Assembly (NCBI RefSeq): GCF_040537815.1
Contig: NZ_JBEWSZ010000001.1
Span: 2,914,001-2,978,000, forward strand
Origin: Mesorhizobium shangrilense
GTDB lineage: Bacteria > Pseudomonadota > Alphaproteobacteria > Rhizobiales > Rhizobiaceae
Direction: 5' to 3'
DNA length: 64,000 nt
A program made the position numbers and the translations under genes. Of the stretch, positions 44,608-54,527 are shown in pieces. The notes beneath the pieces were generated by a model. The model saw only the letters and a list, made by a program, of their open reading frames with translations. It searched no databases and was not told the DNA's origin. Each line of letters starts with the position of its first letter. Positions within the stretch are counted from its first letter, which is position 1.

Positions 44608-47028
44608 CTACGCCCTCAGCCGCGTCCCGTCCGGATCGAAAGGCGGGCGGTCCAGCAGGACAGCGCTATGTGGCTGTCCAAGGATCGCCACCGTGACGGC
44701 GTCACCCGACTTCGCCATGCCAGCTTTCACATAGCCAAGCGCCAGGGACATGCCCACCGAATATCCGTAGGCGCCAGACGTCACTTGTCCCACCGGCGTG
44801 CCGTCGGGCAGGAAGATCGGCTCGCCGCCGGTTGCATCGGCGCTGTTCGCCTCGATCGAGATCATGATGAGTTCGTCGCGCGACGGCTTGCCGGCGATCT
44901 CGATATAGGCGTCGCGATTCAGGAAATCGCCCTTGTCGAGCTTGATCAGGCGATCGAATTTGACTTCTTGCGGCCAGTACTCCGGCGAATATTCGCGACC
45001 CCAGCTGCCATAGCCTTTTTCCACCCTGAGCGACATGAGCGCGCGCGAGCCGACCGGACCGCCGCCTTCCTGACGGGCCGCGTCAAGCAGCGCCGTGTAG
45101 AGCGCGACCTGATCCTTCTCGTCGCAGTAAAGCTCCCAGCCGAGATCACCTGTGAAGGACACGCGCAGTGCAACGACCTCCATGCCCGCGACCGTGATGC
45201 GGCGTGACGCCATGAACGGGAAGGATGGCGTCGTCAGGTCGGCGTTCGTCAGCCGTTGCAAGACCGCCCGTGAGCTTGGTCCGGCAACGTTGAAACCGCA
45301 CAGCTCATTCGTCACCGAGCGGAATGTGGTGCCCTCCGGCAGAGGCACCATGTTGAAGAAACGCTGATGGTAGCGTTCCGCCATGCCCGAGCCAAACACT
45401 CGGAATTCGTCCTGGCCGAGCCGTGTCACGGTAAAATCGCCGGCAATGCCGCCGCGCTTGCCGATCAACGGGGTCAGGCACGATCTGCCAATCGAGGCAG
45501 GGATCTTGTTTGCGAACAGCGCGTTCAGCCACGCCTCGGCGCCAGGCCCTTTGACCTCGTATTTCGCAAAATTCGAAATGTCGATGATCCCGACCTTGTC
45601 ACGCAGCATGCGTGCTTCGCGGCCAACAGGCGCCCACCAGTTCTGCCGGGTAAAGCCTATGGTCTCCTCGCGCGGCTCGCCGTCGGCCGAAAACCACAGC
45701 GGATGCTCCCAGCCGAAATTGAGGCCGAACACGCCACCCATTTCCTTTTGCATGGAATAGGCCGGGCGGGTACGCACCGGCCGCCCGGCGGCGCGCTCCT
45801 CATTGGGAAAATGGATCTTGAAGCGGTGGCTGTACTGGTCCTGCACGCGTGCCTTGGTGAAGGCCTTGCCGGCCCAAGGCCCGAAGCGCGCCAGATCCCA
45901 GGCGAACATATCGAGTGTCGGTTCGCCCTCGATCATCCATTCGGCAGCAAGGCGACCGAGGCCGCCCGATTGCGAGAACCCGGGGATGATGCCGGCACAG
46001 CAGAAGTAGTTGCGCAGTTCCGGAACAGGGCCGAACAGCGCCGCGCTGTCCGGCGACCATATCATCGGGCCATTGATGACCTTCTTGACGCCCGCCAGGC
46101 CGACCGCCGGCACACGAGCGATGGCACGCAACATGTTCTCCTCTATGCGCTCGAGGTCGTCAGGGAACAGCTCGTGGCCAAAATCCTGCGGCGTGCCATC
46201 CTCGGCCCAGAACTTCATGGCCCGCTCATAAGCGCCGATCAGCAGGCCAAGACCCTCCTGGCGCAGATAGTATTCGCCGTCGCGATCGGCGACCGACGGC
46301 AGTCGCCGGCCCATGGCCGCGATCTCCGGGATGGTCTCGGTGACAAAATACTGGTGCTCCGTCGGGATGAGCGGAAGCTGAAGCCCTGCCATGGCGCCAA
46401 CCTCGCGCGCCCACAGGCCGGCGGCATTGACGACCCATTGGGCGTGTACATCGCCTTTCGTCGTGCGCACGGTCCAGCTGCCGTCCGGCCGCTGCTCGGT
46501 GCCGGTCACCGCGGTGAACCGGTGGATTTCCGCGCCGCGCTGACGAGCGCCGGCAGCGTAGGCGGCGGTTACGCCGGACGGATCGACGTTGCCGCCTTCC
46601 GGCTCGTACATGATGCAGCGTATGCCGTCGAAATCGACCAGCGGATGCAGCCTCTCGGCCTCGGCGCGATCGACTTCATAGAAATTCATCTTGTAGCGCC
46701 GAGCCTTTGCCTCCTGCAATCTCAGCTGATGCTCGCGCGCTTCGGTCTGGGCCAGATAGAGGGAGCCCGGCTGGAAGATTCCGCAGCCCTGGCCGGTTTC
46801 GTTCTCCAACTCCTTGTAGAGCGCCATCGTGTAGTGCTGCAGACGGCTGATGTTGGTCGAGTCATGCAGGCCGTGGATGTTGGCCGCCGCGTGCCAGGTG
46901 GAGCCGGACGTCAGTTCGTCCCGCTCAAACAAAACGACATCAGTCCAGCCATGTTTCGCGAGGTGGTAAAGGATCGAACATCCGATCAGGCCGCCGCCGA
47001 TCACTACAGCCTGTGCATGCGTTCGCAT
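44608..47028 (-). CDS. Dimethylglycine/sarcosine dehydrogenase-like flavoprotein
   Basis: 806 residues. N-terminal FAD domain (AVVIGGGLIGCSILYHLAKHG); STWHAAAN contains the His that carries covalent FAD in DMGDH/SARDH. A FAO_M region follows at about 375-430. The C-terminal half is a GcvT-type folate-binding domain plus its barrel, with FTGDLGWELYCD and GSRALMSLRVEKGYGSWGRE. Such enzymes oxidise N-methyl groups of dimethylglycine or sarcosine and pass the carbon to tetrahydrofolate. AGAGGA precedes the start. Substrate may be another N-methyl amino acid. Confidence 0.9.
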   Translation of the reverse strand: MRTHAQAVVIGGGLIGCSILYHLAKHGWTDVVLFERDELTSGSTWHAAANIHGLHDSTNISRLQHYTMALYKELENETGQGCGIFQPGSLYLAQTEAREHQLRLQEAKARRYKMNFYEVDRAEAERLHPLVDFDGIRCIMYEPEGGNVDPSGVTAAYAAGARQRGAEIHRFTAVTGTEQRPDGSWTVRTTKGDVHAQWVVNAAGLWAREVGAMAGLQLPLIPTEHQYFVTETIPEIAAMGRRLPSVADRDGEYYLRQEGLGLLIGAYERAMKFWAEDGTPQDFGHELFPDDLERIEENMLRAIARVPAVGLAGVKKVINGPMIWSPDSAALFGPVPELRNYFCCAGIIPGFSQSGGLGRLAAEWMIEGEPTLDMFAWDLARFGPWAGKAFTKARVQDQYSHRFKIHFPNEERAAGRPVRTRPAYSMQKEMGGVFGLNFGWEHPLWFSADGEPREETIGFTRQNWWAPVGREARMLRDKVGIIDISNFAKYEVKGPGAEAWLNALFANKIPASIGRSCLTPLIGKRGGIAGDFTVTRLGQDEFRVFGSGMAERYHQRFFNMVPLPEGTTFRSVTNELCGFNVAGPSSRAVLQRLTNADLTTPSFPFMASRRITVAGMEVVALRVSFTGDLGWELYCDEKDQVALYTALLDAARQEGGGPVGSRALMSLRVEKGYGSWGREYSPEYWPQEVKFDRLIKLDKGDFLNRDAYIEIAGKPSRDELIMISIEANSADATGGEPIFLPDGTPVGQVTSGAYGYSVGMSLALGYVKAGMAKSGDAVTVAILGQPHSAVLLDRPPFDPDGTRLRA

Positions 47029-47550
47029 TTCGAGTTTGTCCTCTTGGCAGGCAGCCAGGTTTCATTTTCCGAGAGGGGTCGGATGCGCAGCCTACCGAGC
47101 GCGTGGGCCTTAATAGTATCCGGGCCCATGACCCCGCTTTTCGAGTGCGGGCAATCTAGGTAGCCGCCCAACAGCATGTAAAGCCTAAGCTTGAGGCTAA
47201 ATGCCGTTTTTACAGGCATGGAAGGCCAAAAAAAACGAAGTCATAGCCACATCAATCTTCGTTTGTGAGCTCACAAACGAAGTGTAGCCTTTCGGTGGGG
47301 AAAACGAGCAGCCGCGTGTCAGCGGCGCCGCCAATGGGAGCCTCCGAAATGAACGCGAGTTCCGTGCCAAGAGACGGAGACTTTTCGTTTCCGACAGCAC
47401 GCATCGCATCACTCAAGCGACCAGGAAGCCTTGTTGCACGTCCCCGCACGAGCGGGCGGCATACTCGTATCCGCACAACAACTCGACGTCATGTAGCCGA
47501 CAACACGGCTTACCCAACAAGCGCAATGCGACAACTCGGAGGTCAAGACC
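47029..47550. other. Divergent promoter region between the dehydrogenase and ABC transporter operons
   Basis: 522 nt with no supported gene. It should contain promoters for both the DMGDH-like gene (leftward) and the ABC transporter (rightward). The main structure is the 26-bp palindrome at 47257-47282, listed separately. An 8-nt A run lies at 47228-47235. Confidence 0.6.
47257..47282. promoter_or_regulatory. Perfect 26-bp palindrome, operator candidate
   Basis: CTTCGTTTGTGAG and CTCACAAACGAAG are exact reverse complements with no spacer. Position in the divergent intergenic region, about 229 nt before one gene and 269 nt before the other, fits a dimeric repressor of both operons. No regulator gene is adjacent. 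Confidence 0.55.
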
Positions 47551-49224
47551 TTGGATAAGAAATCGCATCCCTACATCCCGACACTTCTCGGCCAGTTGAA
47601 CGAGGGCGCCATCAGCCGCAGGGACTTCCTGCGCAGGTCGACGCTGCTTGGTCTGTCGGCCACCGCCGCCTATGCGATGGCCGGCATGGTCGATCCGTCG
47701 ACGTCAGCCAAAGCTGAAAACCTGCCCAAGGGCGGCAATCTGCGCATTGGCATGCGCTGCATGGAAATCAAGGACCCGCATCTCGCCGATTTCGCCGAGA
47801 AGTCGAACGTTGTCCGTCAAGTCTGCGAATACCTGACCATCACCGACCGAAACAACATCACGCATCCCTATCTTTTGGAAAAATGGGACGTGAGCGATGA
47901 CCTGAAGACCTGGACCCTGCATATCCGCAAGGACGTGAAGTGGCGCAAGGGCCGCCCGCTTACCGCCGATGACGTCGTCTGGAATCTCAAGCGGGTCTGC
48001 GATCCCAAAGTCGGCTCCTCCATGCTCGGCCTGTTCACCGGCTATCTGGTCGAGGAATTCGCAACCGGCGAGAAGGACGACAAGGGCAATCCCAAGAAGT
48101 CGAGCCGGCTCTGGTCGGAGAAAGCCATCGAGAAGGTCGACGACCATACGGTTCGGCTGAACACGTCTTCTCCGCAGATCGCGGTGGCGGAGCATCTTTT
48201 CCACTATCCGATGTTCATACTCGACCCGGAGGAAAACGGCTCCTTCGGCGCTGGCGCCAACGGCACCGGCCCGTTCGAGATCGTCGAATACACGGTGGGC
48301 AAGGGCGCGAAATACAAAGCGCGCACCGACTATTGGGGGGACGGACCTTATGTCGACACCTTCGAGTTCGTCGACCTTGGCGACAGCCCGGGCGCAGGCA
48401 TCGCGGCAATGGCCTCCAAGCAGGTCGATGGCCTTTCGGAGGCCGACGCGGTTCAGATCAACTCGATGAAAGCCTTTCCGCATGTCGCGGTCTACAAGGT
48501 CGAAACGACCCAGACGATCGTGGCGCGCATGCATCCCGACGTCGACCAGTTCAAGGACAAGCGTGTGCGTCAGGCGATGCGCCACGCCATCGACCGCGAC
48601 AAGGTGATCCAGACCGTATTGCTCGGGGCCGGCACACCCGCCGAGGATCATCACGTCGCGCCATCGCATCCGGAATATGCGGCGCTGCCGAAATACGGCC
48701 GGGACATCGACAAGGCGAAGAAGCTTCTGGCGGATGCCGGTTTCCCGGACGGCTTCGAATACGACATGGTCACCCGCCCCGATCCGATCTGGGAGCTCAA
48801 CACCGCCCAGGCGCTGGCCGAGCAATTCAAGGACATCGGCATCAAGGTCAACATCAAGTCGCTGCCGAGCGCCCAGTATTGGGAAGTGTGGACGGACGCG
48901 CCTTTCAGCCTCACCGCCTGGGGTCACCGTCCGCTGGCCATCATGACGCTTGGCCTTGCGTACCGCTCGAACGCGGCGTGGAATGAATCGCACTTCTCCA
49001 ACGCCGAATTCGACACGCTGCTCACCCAGGCCGAGGGAATTCTCGATCCAAAGGAGCGCAGCAAGGTGATGGCCAAGATCGAGTCCATCATGCAGGACGA
49101 AGGGCCGATCGTGCAGCCTTTCTGGCGCATCTTCTCCACGGTGATGGACAAGAAGGTGAAGGGCTTCGACCTGCATCCCTCGCAGTACATCTTTGCCCAC
49201 AACTACGCTGTTGCGACGGCCTGA
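47551..49224 (+). CDS. Peptide/nickel-type ABC transporter substrate-binding protein (SBP_bac_5)
   Basis: 557 residues with a Tat signal SRRDFLRRSTLLGLSATAAY. DppA-like fold: WTLHIRKDVKWRKGRPLTADD, RQAMRHAIDRDKVI, ATGC-terminal WRIFSTVMDKKVKGF. TTG start with GGAGG at 10 nt upstream; no nearer ATG fits. First gene of a complete importer (47551-53277). Its ligand is unknown; neighbours (sarcosine dehydrogenase-like, hydantoinase, allantoinase-like) point to a small amide or N-methyl compound or a peptide. Confidence 0.92.
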   Translation: MDKKSHPYIPTLLGQLNEGAISRRDFLRRSTLLGLSATAAYAMAGMVDPSTSAKAENLPKGGNLRIGMRCMEIKDPHLADFAEKSNVVRQVCEYLTITDRNNITHPYLLEKWDVSDDLKTWTLHIRKDVKWRKGRPLTADDVVWNLKRVCDPKVGSSMLGLFTGYLVEEFATGEKDDKGNPKKSSRLWSEKAIEKVDDHTVRLNTSSPQIAVAEHLFHYPMFILDPEENGSFGAGANGTGPFEIVEYTVGKGAKYKARTDYWGDGPYVDTFEFVDLGDSPGAGIAAMASKQVDGLSEADAVQINSMKAFPHVAVYKVETTQTIVARMHPDVDQFKDKRVRQAMRHAIDRDKVIQTVLLGAGTPAEDHHVAPSHPEYAALPKYGRDIDKAKKLLADAGFPDGFEYDMVTRPDPIWELNTAQALAEQFKDIGIKVNIKSLPSAQYWEVWTDAPFSLTAWGHRPLAIMTLGLAYRSNAAWNESHFSNAEFDTLLTQAEGILDPKERSKVMAKIESIMQDEGPIVQPFWRIFSTVMDKKVKGFDLHPSQYIFAHNYAVATA

Positions 49225-49304
49225 CATCTTCCACCCCAGCCCGGCCGGCATGAGGCGGCCGGGCTCGAATCCTTGGTCAAGCAAAGATCGGAACTGGCCG
49301 GCTG

Positions 49305-50318
49305 ATGGCGATATTCCTGGCGAAGCGGTTGACGATGATGCTGCTCACCATGATTGCCGCATCGTTCCTGGTTTTCGCCGTCTGCGAATTCACGCCCGGC
49401 AGCGTCGCGCGCAAGTCTCTCGGCCCCTTCGCGACGCAGGAGCAGGTCGATCTTCTCACCAGGAAGCTGAAGGCGGATGATCCCCTGCTCGTGCGCTATG
49501 GCCGCTGGGCAGGGGTGCTGCTCGGCGTCATCCCCGATCCGCTGCAGGACCCGGACACCGGCCTCAATTTCAAGGATTCGCGCGGCGCGCAGTATTTTGG
49601 AAATTTCGGCTATTCGACGCTGAACAAGCTGCCGGTCAACGACGTGATATGGGACAGGCTCGGCAACACCGCCATTCTTGGCGGCCTGGCATTTCTGTTG
49701 ATCGTCCCTCTCTCGATCGTCTTCGGCATTTTTTCGGGATTGAAAGAGGGCGGCGTGCTCGACCGCGTCCTCTCGATCGTTTCCATCACCTTCACCTCGA
49801 TCCCGGAATTCGCCTCGGGCGTGTTTCTGGTGACGCTGTTCGTGATCCTGTGGCCGGTGTTGCCGGGCACCAGCCCGCTCGACACAGGAAGCGGCTGGTC
49901 GATCCCCTCGCAACTGGTGCTGCCCGTTGCGGTGCTGGTCATCTACGACTTCGGCTACGTCGCACGCATGATCCGCGTCTCGATGATCGGCGTGATGGAG
50001 AAGCCCTACATCCGCACGGCCGTCCTGAAAGGCATGACAACCCGCCAGGTCGTGCTCGGCCACGCGCTGCGCAACGCAATGATCGCGCCGTTCACCGTTC
50101 TCCTGCTGCAGATCAATTTCCTGATCAGCGGTGTTGTCGTCACCGAGTTGGTCTTCGCCTATCCCGGCTTCGGCCGGCTTCTCCTCGACGCCAGCCTGTT
50201 CGGCGATATCGCCACAATCGAGGCGGCGACGCTGATCACGGTCGCCATCGCGGTGGTCACCCAATTCATCGGCGACATTGGTTACATGTTGCTCGATCCG
50301 CGCATAAGGTTGAGATGA
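49305..50318 (+). CDS. DppB-like ABC transporter permease
   Basis: 337 residues. N-terminal helix LAKRLTMMLLTMIAASFLVF and the EAA-type loop YIRTAVLKGMTTRQVVLGHALR that contacts the ATPase; last helices include VVVTELVFAYPGFGRLLLD. Typical of DppB/OppB membrane subunits. The gene ends in an ATGA overlap with the next permease. Confidence 0.93.
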   Translation: MAIFLAKRLTMMLLTMIAASFLVFAVCEFTPGSVARKSLGPFATQEQVDLLTRKLKADDPLLVRYGRWAGVLLGVIPDPLQDPDTGLNFKDSRGAQYFGNFGYSTLNKLPVNDVIWDRLGNTAILGGLAFLLIVPLSIVFGIFSGLKEGGVLDRVLSIVSITFTSIPEFASGVFLVTLFVILWPVLPGTSPLDTGSGWSIPSQLVLPVAVLVIYDFGYVARMIRVSMIGVMEKPYIRTAVLKGMTTRQVVLGHALRNAMIAPFTVLLLQINFLISGVVVTELVFAYPGFGRLLLDASLFGDIATIEAATLITVAIAVVTQFIGDIGYMLLDPRIRLR

Positions 50319-51196
50319 GCGTACTGGCCGAGCAGAACGTGATGGACGCAGGGGCCGCGGTTGCCAAAAGCGCGAAGGGCCGGAAGTGGACGCAGATCCT
50401 GCGCTCCCGCACGGCGATGGTCGGCCTCTTTCTGATAAGCTTCTGGGTTCTGGCAGCGCTGCTCGCGCCAATCCTGCCGCTTTATTCGCCCACCGAGCAG
50501 GACGTCATGGCGATGGCCGATCCGACGCCGTCGGCAGCCCACTGGCTGGGCACCGACATCCTCGGCCGCGACGTGCTCTCAAGGCTGATATTCGGAGCCC
50601 GAACCGTGCTTGTCGTGGCGCCGCTTTCGGTCGCCGTTGCCATGATTGCCGGCATCACGATGGGCATGTTCGCCGGCTATTTTGGCGGCTGGATCGATGC
50701 CGTGATCAGCCGCTTCTCCGATATCGTCCTCGCCTTTCCCGTGCTTGTTCTCTACGTCATCCTGATTGCCAACATTGGGCCGTCCGTACTCAACATCGTC
50801 ATCGCCACGACGATCGCTTCAGCGCCAGGCATAGGCCGGATCACGCGCGGCCTGGTGCTTGGCTTGAAGGAGCAGGAATACATCGCGGCGGCCAGGCTGC
50901 GCGCCGAAAGCACGCTCTACATCATGGTGGTGGAGCTCTTGCCGAATTGCCGTAGCATGCTGATCGTCGATGCCTGCCTGCGTATCGGCTACACGATCAT
51001 CACCATCGGCATACTGGGCTTTCTTGGCCTCGGCCTGCCGCCGCCCAATCCCGATTGGGGAGGAATGGTCAAGGAAGGCACCACGGTGCTGAATGTGTGG
51101 CCTTTGATGTCATTGGCGCCTTCCATCGCCATCGTCAGCCTGGTGCTGGGCTTCAACCTTCTGGCCGACGGGCTGCGGGAGGCCTGGAAGCCATGA
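50315..51196 (+). CDS. DppC-like ABC transporter permease
   Basis: 293 residues. Cytoplasmic N-terminus, helix, then HWLGTDILGRDVLSRLIFGA, a DppC/OppC hallmark. The EAA loop is EYIAAARLRAESTLYIMVVELLPN. Start at 50315 fits the 4-nt overlap with the DppB-like gene. Forms the heterodimeric channel with it. Confidence 0.93.
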   Translation: MSVLAEQNVMDAGAAVAKSAKGRKWTQILRSRTAMVGLFLISFWVLAALLAPILPLYSPTEQDVMAMADPTPSAAHWLGTDILGRDVLSRLIFGARTVLVVAPLSVAVAMIAGITMGMFAGYFGGWIDAVISRFSDIVLAFPVLVLYVILIANIGPSVLNIVIATTIASAPGIGRITRGLVLGLKEQEYIAAARLRAESTLYIMVVELLPNCRSMLIVDACLRIGYTIITIGILGFLGLGLPPPNPDWGGMVKEGTTVLNVWPLMSLAPSIAIVSLVLGFNLLADGLREAWKP

Positions 51197-53277
51197 CGAT
51201 GACGGCTCCCGAGACAGTGGCGATGGAACCCGGGCACAGTGTGCCGCTGCTCGACATCAGGGATTTGCGCATCGAATTCCGCGGCAAGCAGGAGACGGTG
51301 GTTGCCGTGCCAAAACTGTCCTTCAGCGTCATGCCGGGGGAAAGTTATGGCCTGGTCGGTGAATCCGGCTGCGGCAAAAGCACAACGGCCATGGCGATCA
51401 TGGGCTATCTGGGCGCCACCGGGGTAATCGCCGGCGGCAGCATCCGGCTCGAGGGAGAAGAGCTGGTCGCAACATCGGCGCGCAAACTGCGTGCCATGCG
51501 CGGCCGGCGCATCGCTATGGTTTACCAGGACCCGATGAGCGCGCTCAATCCGGTCAAGACAATCGGCGCGCAACTCGCCGAAGTGCCGATGCTGCATCTG
51601 GGGGCGACACGCGCCGAGGCGACCGACATGGCAGCCGCCATGTTGAAGGATGTGCGCCTGCCCGACGCGGGCGACATGCTGAAGCGCTACCCGCACCAAC
51701 TGTCCGGGGGACAGCAGCAAAGGGTCGTCATCGCGATGGCGCTGCTCGGACGGCCATCGCTCCTGCTCCTCGATGAACCGACGACAGGCCTGGACGTCAC
51801 CGTCGAGGCCGCGGTTATCGACCTCATCGCGGAGCTGCGTCGCCGTTACCGGACCAGCCTTCTCTTCATTTCCCACAATCTCGGTCTGATCGCCGAAAGC
51901 TGCGACCGCGTCGGCATCATGTATTCCGGCGAAATGGTGGAGGAAGCGCCGACCCGTGAGTTGTTCAGATCGCCGCGCCATCCCTATACGCAGGGCCTGA
52001 TAGACTGCATTCCGGATATCGGCGCCGGCAAGCATTCGCGCACACTCGCGGCCATTCCCGGACAGATCCCCCTGCCAGGAGAGCGCCCGCAGGGCTGCCT
52101 GTTCGGGCCACGCTGCGCAAGCTTCCGAACGGGCATCTGCGACAACCATTCGGGGCTTCCGCTTGAGCCTGCAGGCGAAAGACACCTGGTTCGCTGCGTG
52201 CGATGGCAGGAGGTTGCCCGCGCTCGGGCGACCCTGCCGACACGAGCCGTCGATCAGGCATCGACGGTAGCGGCAATCGAAGTGCTGGGCGTCAGCAAGC
52301 TCTACAACATCGGCTTCCACAAGACCTTGAAGGCGAACGAAGCGGTATCCTTCGCGGCGGCCGAGGCTGAGATCGTCGCGCTTGTCGGCGAATCCGGCTG
52401 TGGCAAGTCGACGCTCGCACGCATCGTTACCGGCCTCGACCGCGCGACGTCGGGCGAAATCCGCATGGCGGGCCAGAACATTGCCGCGCTGGACGCAAGC
52501 CGGCGGTCGCGGCACCTGCTTCAGTCGATCCAGATGATATTCCAGAATCCGGATTCGACGCTCAACCCGTCGCACACAGCCGGCTTTTCGATTCGCCGCT
52601 CGCTCAAGAAATTCGGCATCAGCAAGGGCCGTGCCGCGATCGATGCACGCATGCGCGAACTCCTCGAAATGGTGCGGCTGCCCGCCGACTTCGCGCGACG
52701 CAAGCCGAACGAACTTTCCGGCGGCCAGAAGCAGCGCATCGCCATCGCGCGGGCCTTCGCCGCCAACCCCTCCCTGATCGTCGCCGACGAGCCGGTGTCG
52801 GCACTCGACGTCTCCGTGCAGGCGGCCGTGGTGACCCTGCTGCTCGACATCCAGAAAAACCAGCGCTCGACGATGCTGTTCATCAGCCATGACCTCGCAC
52901 TTGTGCGGCACGTCGCCGACAAGGTCGTCGTCATGTATCTCGGCAAGGTCATGGAACGGGGCACGGTCGATGAGATTTTCGGCGGCACGAACCATCCTTA
53001 TACCCAGGCGCTGATCTCGGCGGTCCGCAGCACCAATCTGGACGAGGCGCGAACCCGCATCACCCTGGCCGGCGAAACGCCGAGCCCGGTGGATGTGCCG
53101 CCTGGCTGCCGCTTCGCCAGCCGCTGCCATCGCAAAGTCGGGGCGATCTGCGACACCGTCCCACCGCCTGTCCAGCGGATGTCCGATACGCATGAGATAG
53201 CCTGCCACATACAGTTGGAGGCGCTGCAGGCGCAGCCTGCCACTCTACCGGCGCTGGAGGCGCACGATCATTCATGA
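51193..53277 (+). CDS. Fused peptide-transporter ATPase (DppD-DppF type)
   Basis: 694 residues with two ABC modules. The first has Walker A GESGCGKSTTAMAIMG, signature LSGGQQQRVVIAMAL and Walker B LLLLDEPTTGLDVT. The second has GESGCGKSTLARIVTG, ELSGGQKQRIAIARA and IVADEPVSALDVS. After each module is an oligopeptide-type C-terminal zone with Cys residues (GCLFGPRCASF, GCRFASRCHRK). Start at ATG 51193 overlaps the permease stop. Fused D-F ATPases are common in GsiA-type importers. Confidence 0.93.
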   Translation: MTMTAPETVAMEPGHSVPLLDIRDLRIEFRGKQETVVAVPKLSFSVMPGESYGLVGESGCGKSTTAMAIMGYLGATGVIAGGSIRLEGEELVATSARKLRAMRGRRIAMVYQDPMSALNPVKTIGAQLAEVPMLHLGATRAEATDMAAAMLKDVRLPDAGDMLKRYPHQLSGGQQQRVVIAMALLGRPSLLLLDEPTTGLDVTVEAAVIDLIAELRRRYRTSLLFISHNLGLIAESCDRVGIMYSGEMVEEAPTRELFRSPRHPYTQGLIDCIPDIGAGKHSRTLAAIPGQIPLPGERPQGCLFGPRCASFRTGICDNHSGLPLEPAGERHLVRCVRWQEVARARATLPTRAVDQASTVAAIEVLGVSKLYNIGFHKTLKANEAVSFAAAEAEIVALVGESGCGKSTLARIVTGLDRATSGEIRMAGQNIAALDASRRSRHLLQSIQMIFQNPDSTLNPSHTAGFSIRRSLKKFGISKGRAAIDARMRELLEMVRLPADFARRKPNELSGGQKQRIAIARAFAANPSLIVADEPVSALDVSVQAAVVTLLLDIQKNQRSTMLFISHDLALVRHVADKVVVMYLGKVMERGTVDEIFGGTNHPYTQALISAVRSTNLDEARTRITLAGETPSPVDVPPGCRFASRCHRKVGAICDTVPPPVQRMSDTHEIACHIQLEALQAQPATLPALEAHDHS

Positions 53278-54527
53278 GGTTGCTCCTGTCTTCTCCAGCA
53301 CGCATCTGGCGGCAGGCCGAGCGCTCGCGCGCCATCCTGCCGATCATGATCCGTATCTGCCTGGCGGGCACCGGCAGCGCCATGCTGACGACAGCCGTCT
53401 CGCTTGCGCTCAGCCGTCCGGGTGTCGAATCCTATGTCGTCCAGATGGTGCTCACCGCCTATCCGATCGGGTTCCTGATCGGCTGTCTGCTCAGCCGGCC
53501 CATCGTCTCCCGTTTGGGCCACGAACGCACCTTCATGCTGATCACCCTGGTCGCGACGCTCGCTGCGTCCGGCTTCACGCTGACGGACCTCATGCCGGCC
53601 TGGTTCTGCTTTCGCCTGTTCGGCGGGCTTGCGATGTCGTCCATGTTCATCGTCTGCGAAAGCTGGATCAACCTCTATGCCGAGCAGCACAACCGGGGGA
53701 CGCTCTTCTCGATCTACATGCTGACGACGGCCGTAGCGGTGCTGTTCGGCCAGCTTCTCCTTGCCGCGGTCGGCCCGCACTCGCCGCATCTCTTCACCAT
53801 CGGAGCGGCAACCGTGCTGTTGGCGTTCCTCGGCAAATTCGCTTTTGGCGGCTGGCCGCCCCTGCCCGCTCCACAGCCAGACCCGGTGACGCCCGCAATG
53901 CCGCCGCGCAGCGAACGCTATGGCCTCGCGCAGCTTTTCCGCCTCGCGCCAGTGACCGTCGTCAGCATCTTCCAGGCTGGCATCACCAACATGAACATCT
54001 TCGTCCTCACGCCGCTCTACGGCGCCATGATCGGCCTGTCGGCCGCTGCCACGGTTGGCCTGGTCACCACCATCAGCATTGCCGGAATGCTGGCACAGAC
54101 GCCGGTCGGCTGGCTCTCCGACCGTTTCGACCGGCGCGTCATGCTTCTGGTCCAGGGCGTGCTTTCCGTCACCCTGTGTGCGTCGATCGCCTGGCTCGGC
54201 AACAGTTCGAAACCACTGCTGTTCCTTCTGTTCTTTCTCTACGGCGCCACCGCGCTGACCGTCTATCCGGTAGCGATCGCGTTCGCCAACTCCCAGCTTC
54301 ACAGCCGGCACATGGTGGCGGCTTCCGGGACCTTGCTGCTGCTCTACTCGATAGGCAACATCCTCACTCCCGGCCTGGCTTCAGGACTGATGGAGCGCAC
54401 GGCTCCGCAGGCCATGCTGTTCGTGCTGGGCGGCGGCGGCATTCTCGTCGCGGTCGCTGCGTGCGCCAACCTGATGCGCCCTCCGCTCAAGACGGCAGCA
54501 GCGCGCATGACCGGAGCCGATCCATGA
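53274..54527 (+). CDS. MFS transporter (YcaD-like)
   Basis: 417 residues, 12 helices. Motif A-like loop SRPIVSRLGHERTF between helices 2 and 3 and GWLSDRFDRRVML between 8 and 9; CESWINLYAEQHNRG is typical of the YcaD/YfkF group. ATGA overlaps with the ABC ATPase upstream and the SDR downstream show it belongs to the operon. It may import or export a pathway compound. Confidence 0.88.
   Translation: MRLLLSSPARIWRQAERSRAILPIMIRICLAGTGSAMLTTAVSLALSRPGVESYVVQMVLTAYPIGFLIGCLLSRPIVSRLGHERTFMLITLVATLAASGFTLTDLMPAWFCFRLFGGLAMSSMFIVCESWINLYAEQHNRGTLFSIYMLTTAVAVLFGQLLLAAVGPHSPHLFTIGAATVLLAFLGKFAFGGWPPLPAPQPDPVTPAMPPRSERYGLAQLFRLAPVTVVSIFQAGITNMNIFVLTPLYGAMIGLSAAATVGLVTTISIAGMLAQTPVGWLSDRFDRRVMLLVQGVLSVTLCASIAWLGNSSKPLLFLLFFLYGATALTVYPVAIAFANSQLHSRHMVAASGTLLLLYSIGNILTPGLASGLMERTAPQAMLFVLGGGGILVAVAACANLMRPPLKTAAARMTGADP

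Noticed and set aside
47265..47558. 97-codon plus-strand frame before the ABC binding protein
   Set aside because: Begins inside the 26-bp palindrome, has no ribosome site and low-complexity Arg/Ser/Thr content.
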